From UBA2160 sp964588665 (GTDB lineage Bacteria; Chloroflexota; Dehalococcoidia; Lucifugimonadales; UBA1123): a DNA stretch of 64,000 nucleotides. The stretch spans positions 1 through 64,000 of the forward strand of contig CAZPQQ010000004.1 in the NCBI GenBank assembly GCA_964588665.1, given 5' to 3'. The first letter of the stretch is position 1. Every line of letters starts with the position of its first letter. This document shows, one piece after another, positions 9,154 through 17,171 of the stretch. The notes under the pieces were generated by a model. The model was not told the DNA's origin and ran no database searches. It saw only the letters and a program-made list of their open reading frames with translations. The translations under genes and the position numbers were made by a program.

Positions 9154-9441
9154 ATGGATGACAATGAGTTCCTACGTCAACTCAACGATTTCCTGGACCC
9201 GCCAGCAGACACGAACCCTGGCATGGAGGGGGTTCAAATCGAGTGGCTGCGGAACGACCCTAGGTTTGGCTCGCTCCACATTTTCCTGGAGCATGGGATC
9301 AGTGAAGCTGAGGTTGAGCAAGTGCTGCTCGAGGTTCCGCCACACGTCGAGGCACGCCGGCATCCAAGCCACCCCGGTCGCACGCTGTTCTGGGGAGCCA
9401 CGAGGTCGGATAAATCAATCATCGTAGTGTGCGAGGATTAG
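9154..9441 (+). CDS. BrnT/DUF4258-like putative toxin
   Basis: A 95-residue protein. The C-terminal half (ISEAEVEQVLLEVPPHVEARR followed by GRTLFWGATRSDKSIIVVCED) resembles the compact RelE-like fold of BrnT/DUF4258 toxins, in which a helix with HGIS is followed by strands ending in a hydrophobic V-V segment. Such toxins are ribonucleases that slow translation. Identification rests on pattern and on context: it is the first gene of a pair with a ribbon-helix-helix protein, as in BrnT-BrnA where the toxin comes first. The start ATG lies immediately after the palindromic operator; an ATG just downstream is not in frame. Confidence 0.5.
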   Translation: MDDNEFLRQLNDFLDPPADTNPGMEGVQIEWLRNDPRFGSLHIFLEHGISEAEVEQVLLEVPPHVEARRHPSHPGRTLFWGATRSDKSIIVVCED

Positions 9442-9520
9442 ACCACCCGAGGTACGAGGCATCTCCAACCAATAACGGCCTTTGAACCGGACGCAGGTGT
9501 CCAATACTGGGAGGCAAGTG

Positions 9521-9856
9521 GTGACTGAACGCATGCGAAAACCGACCTCTGCATCGGATCTGGCCAAGGAAGCCCGCAATTGGGACACTGGCGCCCTAAG
9601 TCCGCGCGATTGGCATGATGCGCCCGATGCCATACCCAACGTAGGCAGATCGACCCCGATCAGTCTACGAGTCCCGACCCAGATGCTGACACTGCTCAAA
9701 GAGTTTGCTCGTCGTGAGGGAATCGGATACCAGGTGTTGATGAAGCGTTGGCTCGATGACAGGATCAGGGTTGAGCGAGGTCGACTAGCCGAACAACAGA
9801 GCGAACGAAACAGCGACGACGGCGAAGCGACGAATCGGACATCCCATCGACAGTGA
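9521..9856 (+). CDS. BrnA/CopG-like antitoxin
   Basis: A protein of about 111 residues when started at GTG 9521, which has GGGAGG seven bases upstream; an in-frame TTG at 9482 would add 13 residues. Residues near the middle, STPISLRVPTQMLTLLKEFA followed by REGIGYQVLMKRWLDDRI, match the ribbon-helix-helix layout of BrnA/CopG antitoxins: a strand for major-groove contacts, then two helices with the GYQ turn. The N-terminus would bind and neutralise the toxin. It begins 79 bases after the toxin stop, in the same direction, and would act with it as a type II toxin-antitoxin module controlled at the palindrome 9132-9151. Confidence 0.6.
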   Translation: MTERMRKPTSASDLAKEARNWDTGALSPRDWHDAPDAIPNVGRSTPISLRVPTQMLTLLKEFARREGIGYQVLMKRWLDDRIRVERGRLAEQQSERNSDDGEATNRTSHRQ

Positions 9857-9948
9857 CCCTGTCGCCCTGCCGTTGACCGCCTGCGTCGAGGCGAATAGAC
9901 TACTGTGCGGAATACGCTCGGATTCAGCACAGGTGCGGGAGATGAATC

Positions 9949-11115
9949 ATGGTCAGTTCAGGCGGCATGGAGTACGGACCGGTTCAGCCAGAAGAGGTGC
10001 AGCCGCTTTGGTCGCTGCTCGATCAGGCGCTCAACATATCGCTGGTCCCCGGCTGGAACGACCACGTCGGCCCCGATAAGTTCCGCGTAATCAGGCGCGG
10101 GGGCAAGCTGGCCGGAGGCATGGGAATCGTCCCAATGGGGCAGTGGTTCGGTGGATCCAGCGTCCCAACCGGCGCCGTCACGTCTGTCGGCATCGCCCCG
10201 GAATTCAGAGGCGCAGGCGCGGCATCGACGCTGATGAAGAGCGCGCTCGACGAGATCCACGAAGAAGGCTGGCCGCTCTCGACGCTGTTCCCATCGACGC
10301 TGAACTTCTACCGGCACGCTGGATACGAGCGGGCGGGCGTAAAGGTCGTCTACGAGATGCCCACGAGCGCAATCGACGTCGGTTCGCGCGAGCTCGACAT
10401 CGTCGAAGTAGACGATTCGTCGCACGAGGACATCTACATCACCTACAACGCCCGCGCCCAGTCGACGTCGGGCAATCTCGACAGGCCGCCGGTGCTGTGG
10501 GAGCCAATCTTGGGCTTTGGCGGACGGCAGGTGTACAGCTACCTCATCACCGGTCCCGACGGCCCCGAGGGCTACGTGATCTTCCAGCAGTCGCGCAGCG
10601 CGGCCCACATCCGCGTCCGCGACGTCGCGTTGCTGACGCAAAACGCAGCGCTGAGATTGCTCCGGTTCTTCGCCGACCACCGCTCGACCATCGACAGCAT
10701 CTCGTGGAACGGAGCTCCCAACGACCTGTTGGTGCACATGCTCGGCGAGCAAGAAGCCGAGATGAAGCGATCGAGAGACTGGGTCATGCGGATCGTGGAC
10801 GTCGAGGGCGCGTTGGCGGCTCGTGGCTATCCGGCGGGATACGAGGGTGAGCTGCACATCAGGGTCGAGGACAATCTTCTGCCCTGGAACAACGGCGACT
10901 ACGTGCTCGAGGTCGCATTCGGACGAGGCAAGGTCCGCCGCGGGGGCCGTGGAGACCTGCGCACCGGAGTCCGAGGCCTCGCCGCGCTGTACTCCGGGCA
11001 CGTCACGCCGGTCGAGCTCCGGGCGATGGGCGCGATGGACGGGGACGACGCCACGATCGCGGCCACGACCCTCATGTTCGCCAGCCCCAGTCCGTGGATG
11101 TCCGATCAGTTCTAA
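9949..11115 (+). CDS. Eis-family GNAT N-acetyltransferase
   Basis: A 388-residue protein with the three-part Eis architecture: an N-terminal GNAT domain (VTSVGIAPEFRGAGAASTLM is the acetyl-CoA pyrophosphate-binding motif, near residues 80-100), a second GNAT-like domain, and a C-terminal SCP2/sterol-carrier-like domain (ELHIRVEDNLLPWNNGDYVL onwards). The C-terminal end MSDQF fits the family, in which the terminal carboxylate takes part in catalysis. Eis-type enzymes acetylate amino groups of small molecules or proteins, including aminoglycosides in mycobacteria; the substrate here is unknown. It follows the toxin-antitoxin pair by 92 bases and is probably separate from it. Confidence 0.85.
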   Translation: MVSSGGMEYGPVQPEEVQPLWSLLDQALNISLVPGWNDHVGPDKFRVIRRGGKLAGGMGIVPMGQWFGGSSVPTGAVTSVGIAPEFRGAGAASTLMKSALDEIHEEGWPLSTLFPSTLNFYRHAGYERAGVKVVYEMPTSAIDVGSRELDIVEVDDSSHEDIYITYNARAQSTSGNLDRPPVLWEPILGFGGRQVYSYLITGPDGPEGYVIFQQSRSAAHIRVRDVALLTQNAALRLLRFFADHRSTIDSISWNGAPNDLLVHMLGEQEAEMKRSRDWVMRIVDVEGALAARGYPAGYEGELHIRVEDNLLPWNNGDYVLEVAFGRGKVRRGGRGDLRTGVRGLAALYSGHVTPVELRAMGAMDGDDATIAATTLMFASPSPWMSDQF

Positions 11116-11162
11116 GAGGCTAAACCTGCTTCATTTTGCGGTCACCAATCACCGTGGCGTAG

Positions 11163-11183
11163 GGTCGGGTTTCAAACCCGACC
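11163..11183. repeat. Palindromic repeat, GGGTTTC family (TCGGG type)
   Basis: Perfect 10-bp arms GGTCGGGTTT / AAACCCGACC around one C, preceded by GTAG. Units at 30974-30994 and 31080-31100 share the GGGTTTC centre and the flanking GTAGGG but have different, still perfectly paired, outer arms. Confidence 0.65.
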
Positions 11184-11256
11184 GCACGATGCTGCTCGCT
11201 GAAGGTGTTGTCTAGGTGGCCACGCTTCGATGACAATCAAGAACAAGCCCGCCTAG

Positions 11257-12534
11257 ATGCTCGCACGACACGCGTCGCGCATCGTGCCGCCGCTCGACCG
11301 AGATGGGCGGGTCGTCATGGCGGCCGCGGCTCTGCGGTCGTTGGACTACGGGTTCCTCAGCATCTTCCTCGGCGTCTACGTGACCGTGCTGGAATTCTCG
11401 GCGCTCGAGTCCGGGCTCGTCTTCAGCGCGATCATGGCGGGCGGCAGCCTGTCCAACGCCGTCGCGAGCTGGCGCGGCGACTCGATCGGACGTCGCCGGA
11501 TGCTCGTCGCCATGGCTGTGCTCATGGGCTTGGGCGGAGTGATGTATGCCGTCACGTCCTCGGTGGTCGCGATGATGGCCATCTCGGTCTTCGCCATGAC
11601 CACGTCGACGGGAGGGGACCGGACGGCGTTCCTGACGATGGACATGGCGGTGCTGGCCCAGACGGCGCAGGACAGACATCGCACCGCGGTCTTCACGCTG
11701 TATAACGTGGTCGGACGGGCGGCCAAGGCGATCGGTGCGCTCATGATCGCGGCCCCGGTCGTGATCCAGGCGTGGACCGGACTCGACGAGACGGCATCGT
11801 TCAAGGCGATGTTCTGGGCGTACGCGGTCATCGGATTCGCCGGCGTCGCCGTCTACGCGCTGCTGACGCCCAACGCCGAAGCGCCGCTGGCACAGGCGCG
11901 TTCATCTGACGATCGGCCCGATGCCGGCGCAAAAACAAAAGGCAGCAACCCGGGGCCCGGCACCGCGCGGTCGACGATGTGGCGGTTGGCCGCCCTGTTC
12001 TCTCTCGACGCGTTCGGCGGCGGCTTCAAGGTCAGCGCGTTCCTGTCGTTCTGGTTCACCACCAAGTTCGACCTCAACATCGAGACCATCGCCGCCATCT
12101 TCTTCGTCGGGCAGCTCCTGAACGTCATCTCGCTGCTGCTTGCGACCCCGCTGGCCGGTCGCATCGGACTTGTCGCCACGATGGTCTTCACCCAGGCCGT
12201 CGCCAACATCGTGATGATCCTGATGGCCCTGAGCGGAAACCTGTGGTTGGCGATAACATTCTTCATGGCGCGCGAGCTCACCAACGAGATGGACATCCCG
12301 ACGCGGCAGTCCTACTCGATGGCCATCGTCCCGCCCGAGGCCCGGACGGCAACCGCCGGCGTCACCAACCTCGGGCGAACGCTGGCCCAGACCGTCACCC
12401 CCGGCATCGCCGGATTCGTGGCGCAAACCCTCACCCTCGGCGCCCCGATCATCCTCGGCAGCGCGATCAAGCTCGTCTACAACGGCCTGCTCTACGGCAT
12501 GTTCGGCAAGGTCAAAGCGCCAGAGGAGGGGTAG
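11257..12534 (+). CDS. MFS transporter
   Basis: A 425-residue, 12-helix major facilitator superfamily protein. Hydrophobic helices alternate with short loops; the loop after helix 2 carries GDSIGRRRMLV, the conserved MFS motif A (G-x-x-x-D/R-R-x-G-R-R). A charged cytoplasmic loop at about residues 205-235 separates the two halves. The C-terminal half contains ARELTNEMDIPTRQSYSMAIVPPEARTATAG. The substrate is unknown; efflux of small organic molecules is typical. It is close to the Eis gene but separated by 141 bases holding the palindromic repeat. The reading frame stops just before the putative operators of the defence-like operon. Confidence 0.85.
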   Translation: MLARHASRIVPPLDRDGRVVMAAAALRSLDYGFLSIFLGVYVTVLEFSALESGLVFSAIMAGGSLSNAVASWRGDSIGRRRMLVAMAVLMGLGGVMYAVTSSVVAMMAISVFAMTTSTGGDRTAFLTMDMAVLAQTAQDRHRTAVFTLYNVVGRAAKAIGALMIAAPVVIQAWTGLDETASFKAMFWAYAVIGFAGVAVYALLTPNAEAPLAQARSSDDRPDAGAKTKGSNPGPGTARSTMWRLAALFSLDAFGGGFKVSAFLSFWFTTKFDLNIETIAAIFFVGQLLNVISLLLATPLAGRIGLVATMVFTQAVANIVMILMALSGNLWLAITFFMARELTNEMDIPTRQSYSMAIVPPEARTATAGVTNLGRTLAQTVTPGIAGFVAQTLTLGAPIILGSAIKLVYNGLLYGMFGKVKAPEEG

Positions 12535-12567
12535 GGGTGACGGGAGCAAACGCGAAATACTAGAAGA

Positions 12568-12582
12568 TATCGCGACGCGATA
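12568..12582. promoter_or_regulatory. Palindrome upstream of defence-like operon
   Basis: TATCGCG-A-CGCGATA, seven-base perfect arms, 97 bases before the first gene of the operon. A candidate operator, perhaps for the HARE-HTH or winged-helix protein encoded just downstream. Confidence 0.4.
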
Positions 12583-12612
12583 ATTTGTGTTTCGGCAAGC
12601 GTAGCAATGTCA

Positions 12613-12636
12613 TACCAAACTTGTATTTACTTGGTA
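12613..12636. promoter_or_regulatory. Second inverted repeat upstream of defence-like operon
   Basis: TACCAA and TTGGTA arms with a 12-base AT-rich spacer, 43 bases before the TTG start at 12679. Possible operator or promoter-overlapping site. Confidence 0.3.
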
Positions 12637-12678
12637 GCTACGTTAACCTTGACCAAATCTTAGAGACGAGGTCGTACA

Positions 12679-13164
12679 TTGCCATCATCAGAGGAATTGG
12701 AGCTTTGGGCGTCTGGAATTGAAGATTCGATCTCTGATCTGGAATCCCAGATGCTACCGCTGAAACACCAACTCGACGAATTCAAGCGAGAACTCGATCT
12801 CGTCAACCAGTTGATTCAACTCAAACTACGCCCGGCGGACACCGATGTGGAAACCACCGCTAGTCACCAGCCCCCTTTTACCACTTCCCAGAATGGGGCC
12901 AATCAACGATCTCTGGAAGAACATGTTCAGCGCATACTCGACACAAACGGCACGCCGATGCATGTCAGCAAGATCCTTCAGTCGTTGAAGGAAGATAGAA
13001 TTCCGATCCCGGGGCGAGGCGAGGAGGCCAACGTCATCCTACGCATGAGGCGGGACCCAGATCGATTCGTGCGTACTAACCGAGGTACGTACGGCCTAAG
13101 AATTTGGGGAGTCAAGGAGATGCCAGTCCGACGCCGGGCGAAACGTCGCGGCAAACGATCATGA
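12679..13164 (+). CDS. Coiled-coil plus HARE-HTH domain protein
   Basis: A 161-residue protein starting at TTG 12679. Residues 5-50 are a heptad-patterned coiled coil (ISDLESQMLPLKHQLDEFKR). Residues about 78-143 form a HARE-HTH domain (SLEEHVQRILDTNGTPMHVS, then GEEANVILRMRRDPDRFVRT, then GTYGLRIWG), a winged helix found in RNA polymerase delta, ASXL and restriction-endonuclease fusions and thought to sense modified or unusual DNA. The C-terminal tail is basic (PVRRRAKRRGKRS), fitting nucleic-acid binding. It is the first gene of the operon and overlaps the next gene by four bases (ATGA), so translation is probably coupled. It may regulate the operon or recognise invading DNA. Confidence 0.6.
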   Translation: MPSSEELELWASGIEDSISDLESQMLPLKHQLDEFKRELDLVNQLIQLKLRPADTDVETTASHQPPFTTSQNGANQRSLEEHVQRILDTNGTPMHVSKILQSLKEDRIPIPGRGEEANVILRMRRDPDRFVRTNRGTYGLRIWGVKEMPVRRRAKRRGKRS

Positions 13165-13754
13165 GTTCAGAGGAAGCGATTTCTGCCGCAGACTTGTTTC
13201 TTTTCGCGTTGTTCGTGTTGGGTGGTACGGACAACTTCGTCGACGTCGAAGACGTGTACCTCAAAGCATTCGAGTTGGCTCCCAGGAGACTATCGTGGCG
13301 AACCAAGGCAACACTGCCCGATCTCAAGAAGTGCGCGAAAGGGTTGCAACAAGCCGAAGCCAGGATGCCTAACCCGCTCGTGAAATCCGGCGCTTATGCC
13401 AGGCGTCTTTCAATGGCCGGGCAGCACTGGGTCCAAGAAAATCGACCGAGACTCTCTGCCACTCTGCTTGCCGGTAGACATGTGGCGGAACCAACGAGAC
13501 GCCCAAGCGCACAGAGATTGACCAGATTGAGACGCAGTGCCGTGTTTCATGACTGGATGTCGAATAGTGCGCCGCCACCTTTGAAATGGGCGGTCGCGGA
13601 CATATTCAGATGCTCACCCGATTCGCCAACGGGTGTGTGGCGCGAGCGGCTTGAGACGCTCAAAAGCGATGCATTTGCCGCTGAAGACCGTGAAACCCGC
13701 GCATTCTTGGAGACGATCGAACAAGCTCACCCTGAATGGTTCACGGAGTCCTAA
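13161..13754 (+). CDS. Unknown protein, winged-helix-like N-terminus
   Basis: A 197-residue protein from ATG 13161, which overlaps the stop of the upstream gene. The N-terminal 75 residues (ALFVLGGTDNFVDVEDVYLK, then AFELAPRRLSWRT) have the pattern of a helix-rich winged-helix-like domain in which an LGG turn is followed by a V-D/T-x-E-D-V helix. I recognise this pattern only as one that recurs beside GHKL ATPase genes and cannot give it a name. The rest is helical and basic without catalytic motifs. It ends two bases before the ATPase start, so it likely forms a complex with, or adapts substrates for, the ATPase. No function is assigned. Confidence 0.5.
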   Translation: MSSEEAISAADLFLFALFVLGGTDNFVDVEDVYLKAFELAPRRLSWRTKATLPDLKKCAKGLQQAEARMPNPLVKSGAYARRLSMAGQHWVQENRPRLSATLLAGRHVAEPTRRPSAQRLTRLRRSAVFHDWMSNSAPPPLKWAVADIFRCSPDSPTGVWRERLETLKSDAFAAEDRETRAFLETIEQAHPEWFTES

Positions 13755-13756
13755 TA

Positions 13757-15941
13757 ATGAGGCAAACAGCCGCCACGACTAAAAAGCTCGACTACACGGG
13801 GCGGGCGTTCCAACAGGATGCCATCCACGCTATGCGAGGCAACGTAGTTCGAGCCCTCATTGAAACGATCACCAATGCCGATGACGCATATGGTCACGAT
13901 ACCAAGGGCAAGATTCGCGTCGAAATCGAAAGAAAAAGAGGAACAAGCAGAATCATAACGCGGGACAGGGCGAAGGGCATGCGGAAAGTTGAAATGGATG
14001 AAGCGTTCGGGCGGGCGGTCGAACCTCTGGCTTTGAAAAAGGAGAGCGCGTTCATGGCAATCTGGGCCGAGGAGCAAAAGATCTCGCAGCATTTGGACCC
14101 GTGGATTTCGAGAGCGTAAAGGATGGTCGTTACTCCCGGTGTCGCTTAGCTCCCAATGCTGACTTCACCTCCGAGCCCGAATGGGCGGCCAACAAGCACG
14201 ACAGAAACCGACTTGGCATACCCAGGGGGACAGGTACCGTCGTCACGATGTGGGTGGAACCGAGAACAACGTTGCCCAGGCATCAAACGCTGGTGGAGCG
14301 ACTCCGGACGCACCACCAACTGCGAGACATCCTCTCCGATCGCAATAGAGAGGTTGTCCTGGCGGATGTCAACTCTCACACGGAAGAGGCTCTCGTATTC
14401 ATCTATCCGGACTTAGAGGAAGTCTTTGAAGGGCAACTCGATGTTGACATGTACCCGGAATCCGACGCCAAGTTGGTGATACTTCGGAACCCCGAGAGGT
14501 ATGACAGCCCTTCAAGAGATGAAGGGCGACCTGAAGGGATCTTGATCAAAGGTAGGCGCGCAGTTTATGAGAACACGCTTTTCGGGTTTGAAGGGAATGC
14601 CCATGCGGGTTGGTTCTCAGGAAGCGTGGTGTGCGAGTTCGTTGATGTGCTGGCCGGAGATTACGATGATCGCCTGGACGGTGCGGCGCTAACCGATGCG
14701 CGAAATCCAATGCCCATAATCACGAGGGACCGCGACGGATTGGAAAGGGCCCACCCTTTCTACAAGAAACTCAAGGATGCGGTGGAAACAAAACTCGGGC
14801 AATTTGTCCGCCAAGAGGAAGAAAAGGCCAAAGGCCATCGTACGGTAAGCGCGACCTTGCAGCGAGCATTAGAGTTTTTAGGGCGAGATATCGGTCGACT
14901 AATTGACGAAGACCTTAAAGAGATTGAAGAAGAAGGCCTTCCAACGTCAGAAAACGGTGATAAACCGGAATTAGCATTCAGAGTTGTGCCTGAACACGTC
15001 GTAGCCTACATGGCGGAAGACAAGACGCTTTCGGCGATCGCCCCCAAATCAATGGGCCTTACCGAGACTTTGGTCTATGCCGACCCCGAGGGAGTGGTGG
15101 AGTTTCTCGACGGGCCAATTCTACAATTCGCGGATCACAGGTCAAAGCGTGACTTGGTGTCAACGCAGCTGCGCATACGGCCACTGGCTGAAGGCGAGCA
15201 AACCGTATCGTCGTTCACGGCAAACGGCGCTAAGGCATTGTCATTAGTCGAAGTCCGATCGGAAAGGGAGTTCGAAGGCCTTCGCGAGCCGCCTGGCGAA
15301 TTCGAATTTGAGAGGGAGCGCTATCAAGCCCAGTGGCAGAAACCCAAACACTTGAGATTCACGCGCCGGTCGAAACGACAAATACTTGCGGCACCATTGT
15401 TAGGGTCACATCAGATGATCCTGGTGTCGTGGTATTGGGAGGTACAATCGACCTGTCTTTCGACGAGGAGTTGGTCGCATACGTGGGCAAAATGACTTTG
15501 GACCCACGCAGACTCGGAGCGAGGGCAACGTTAACCGCCGAACTTGGTGGTGAAGTGGCAAGATGCCGGGTGGTAGTAGTTCGGACCGAAGCTGGCCCGA
15601 GTATCAAGATCGACGTCACCGATGAGGAGGCCGGCATGCGTAGGGCCAGCGTGGAGACTGGGGCACAGCCCCTTATAAAGATTATGGGGCGGCNNNNNNN
15701 NNNTCTTGGGCCATTCCCAGAGATGCCGGGCCAAGATAGCGTGGCAGCAAGGCTAATAATCTCTGAGATCGTAGCTCACGAAGCTGCTCGGATGGTGATG
15801 GAAAGGAAAACCGCTGATTCGACTACCGAACGAATGGACGCATCATCCTTCCACGTTGAGTTGGTCGAGTACATGCACAAATATCTCCAGCGGGCACATA
15901 AGGCTTCGATCCCGGATGCAGAAGCGTCAAAGCTACACTAG
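13757..15941 (+). pseudogene. GHKL (Hsp90/MutL-type) ATPase, two frameshifts and a gap
   Basis: Three consecutive frames together encode one ATPase of roughly 730 residues. Frame one (13757 to about 14010) has the N-box RALIETITNADDAY (E36, N40, D43) and the G1 box ITRDRAKGM (D70, G74). Frame two continues as TSGFEKGERVHGNLGRGAKD, the G2 lid region, and runs to about 15355. Frame three carries the C-terminal beta-rich and helical part to 15941, interrupted by ten Ns at 15694-15703. The joins lie in a G-rich run near 14010 and near 15355-15360; the protein reads smoothly across both, so consensus errors are as likely as real decay. GHKL ATPases change shape on ATP binding and often act as clamps or switches. 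Here it is the central gene of a five-gene cassette with a TIR-like protein. Confidence 0.7.
15694..15703. other. Assembly gap (10 N)
   Basis: Ten ambiguous bases inside the C-terminal part of the GHKL ATPase gene. The frame before and after the gap matches if the length of ten is right, but the true gap size may differ. Confidence 0.99.
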
Positions 15942-15985
15942 GGAAACTACGTATCTGAGTACGAACTTCGGGAGCTCGCTTCAAA

Positions 15986-16528
15986 ATGTGGTTGCCATTT
16001 CGTCGTCGGGGTAGGAATATCTTTCGTCTCCAGAGTGTCACTGTGAAGATCCCTTATGTCGGGGATTTCCAATTCTTGCCCGACGAGTCGGAGACCCGTG
16101 TGGCCTGGGCTCTTTATGTTGAATTGGCAACACGCGTGCCCATCGAACCTTTGGATGTGGTCCACGGTTCGCGCAGTGAAGCCTTGGGATCGATCTACGC
16201 CTTGTTTCAGGCGATGCGCGTAATAATCAGAGAAGCGGGGCCACAGATAGCTCGCAGATCTGATTCGCTAGCATTTCTAGCAATCGGTGTTCTCAACTCA
16301 GGTCTTCGCCCGTTCTTGACCAAATGGCATTCTGAGTTGGAGGTACACGAAGCAGAGCAACGTTGTAGTGAAGGGGCGCGAGAGCGTGGAAGAGTTTGGG
16401 ACCATGCACCGTCGTTTGACGCCGAGCTTAAGGTCTTGGGCGAAAACCTGTCCGCATATGCCCAAGAGTTGTTGAAAATCGCTGGCGCTCACGTGGAGGA
16501 TAATCATGCAGGGAGAGAGCAGGCATAA
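15986..16528 (+). CDS. Unknown helical protein, partner of TIR-like gene
   Basis: A 180-residue protein. After a short basic N-terminus and a small strand region (VKIPYVGDFQFLPDESETRV) it is all-helical, with a distinctive block ALYVELATRVPIEPLDVV, then ALGSIYALFQAMRVIIREAG, then LAIGVLNSGLRPFLTKWHSE. That last stretch looks like a conserved family core, but I cannot name the family. There is no signal peptide or membrane helix. Its 3' end overlaps the TIR-like gene by 23 bases, so the two are translationally linked and likely form a pair; it begins 44 bases after the ATPase gene. A sensor, inhibitor or scaffold for the TIR-like protein is plausible. Confidence 0.5.
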   Translation: MWLPFRRRGRNIFRLQSVTVKIPYVGDFQFLPDESETRVAWALYVELATRVPIEPLDVVHGSRSEALGSIYALFQAMRVIIREAGPQIARRSDSLAFLAIGVLNSGLRPFLTKWHSELEVHEAEQRCSEGARERGRVWDHAPSFDAELKVLGENLSAYAQELLKIAGAHVEDNHAGREQA

Positions 16529-17048
16529 AGTATTCATCTCGTATCATCACGAAAATCAGAATGCCGTCGACGGGTTTGTTCGAACCTTCGACCAAGACCG
16601 CCGGGTCATGATCTCCAGGATTGTTGGGGGTTCGATGGCATCCGACATTGAAATCAATAGCTCCAATACCGACTATGTCATGAGGCGCATTCGCGCGCTG
16701 TATCTGTCGGATTCGACGGTTACGATCGTGATGGTCGGCGCGGCCACGTGGAAAAGGAAATACGTCGACTGGGAAATCGCGTCAAGCCTCCGACAGGGAC
16801 CAGAGGTTGGATTGCCCAACGGGTTGATCGGAGTTCTTGTGCCAGGGATCACTGAAGCCCGATTGCCTGATCGGTTCAAAGACAATTGGGATCGGGATGA
16901 CACCGGATACGCTCGATTTTACCAGTACCCGAAAAGTAAAATGCAGCTCCGAAACTGGATCGAGGAAGCCTTCGGGGCGCGTACGAGTCGCGCTCAAATG
17001 ATCACCAACGGCCGGCTACTGCGCCAACGCAACAGCCCGGCCCAATGA
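16506..17048 (+). CDS. TIR-like protein, ThsB/MTH538 (DUF1863) family
   Basis: A 180-residue protein. KVFISYHHENQNAVDGFV at the N-terminus is the first strand and loop of the MTH538-type TIR fold. The middle contains SDSTVTIVMVGAATWKRKYV followed by DWEIASSL, where the W-x-x-x-x-x-x-W-E pattern (W82, W89, E90) matches the conserved glutamate expected for NAD-cleaving TIR enzymes. This family includes ThsB of Thoeris, which makes a cyclic ADP-ribose signal on phage infection. No ThsA-like effector is seen nearby, so either the TIR-like protein is itself the effector or it signals to another protein. It overlaps the preceding gene and is the last gene of the operon. Confidence 0.75.
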   Translation: MQGESRHKVFISYHHENQNAVDGFVRTFDQDRRVMISRIVGGSMASDIEINSSNTDYVMRRIRALYLSDSTVTIVMVGAATWKRKYVDWEIASSLRQGPEVGLPNGLIGVLVPGITEARLPDRFKDNWDRDDTGYARFYQYPKSKMQLRNWIEEAFGARTSRAQMITNGRLLRQRNSPAQ

Positions 17049-17171
17049 CAACGTATCTTGTTTCGTGGTGTCATGGCGACGGCGGGAGCGGCAGTGGTTT
17101 ATCGAAGACGGCGGCGCGATAAGGGCCCGTCATCGTCCTGAGTACCACTTCGTGGGTTCCTTGAACGACAC

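Noticed and set aside
16506..17048. TIR-like gene as a complete Thoeris system
   Set aside because: ThsA (SIR2/SLOG or membrane effector) is absent, and the gene is embedded in a different operon.
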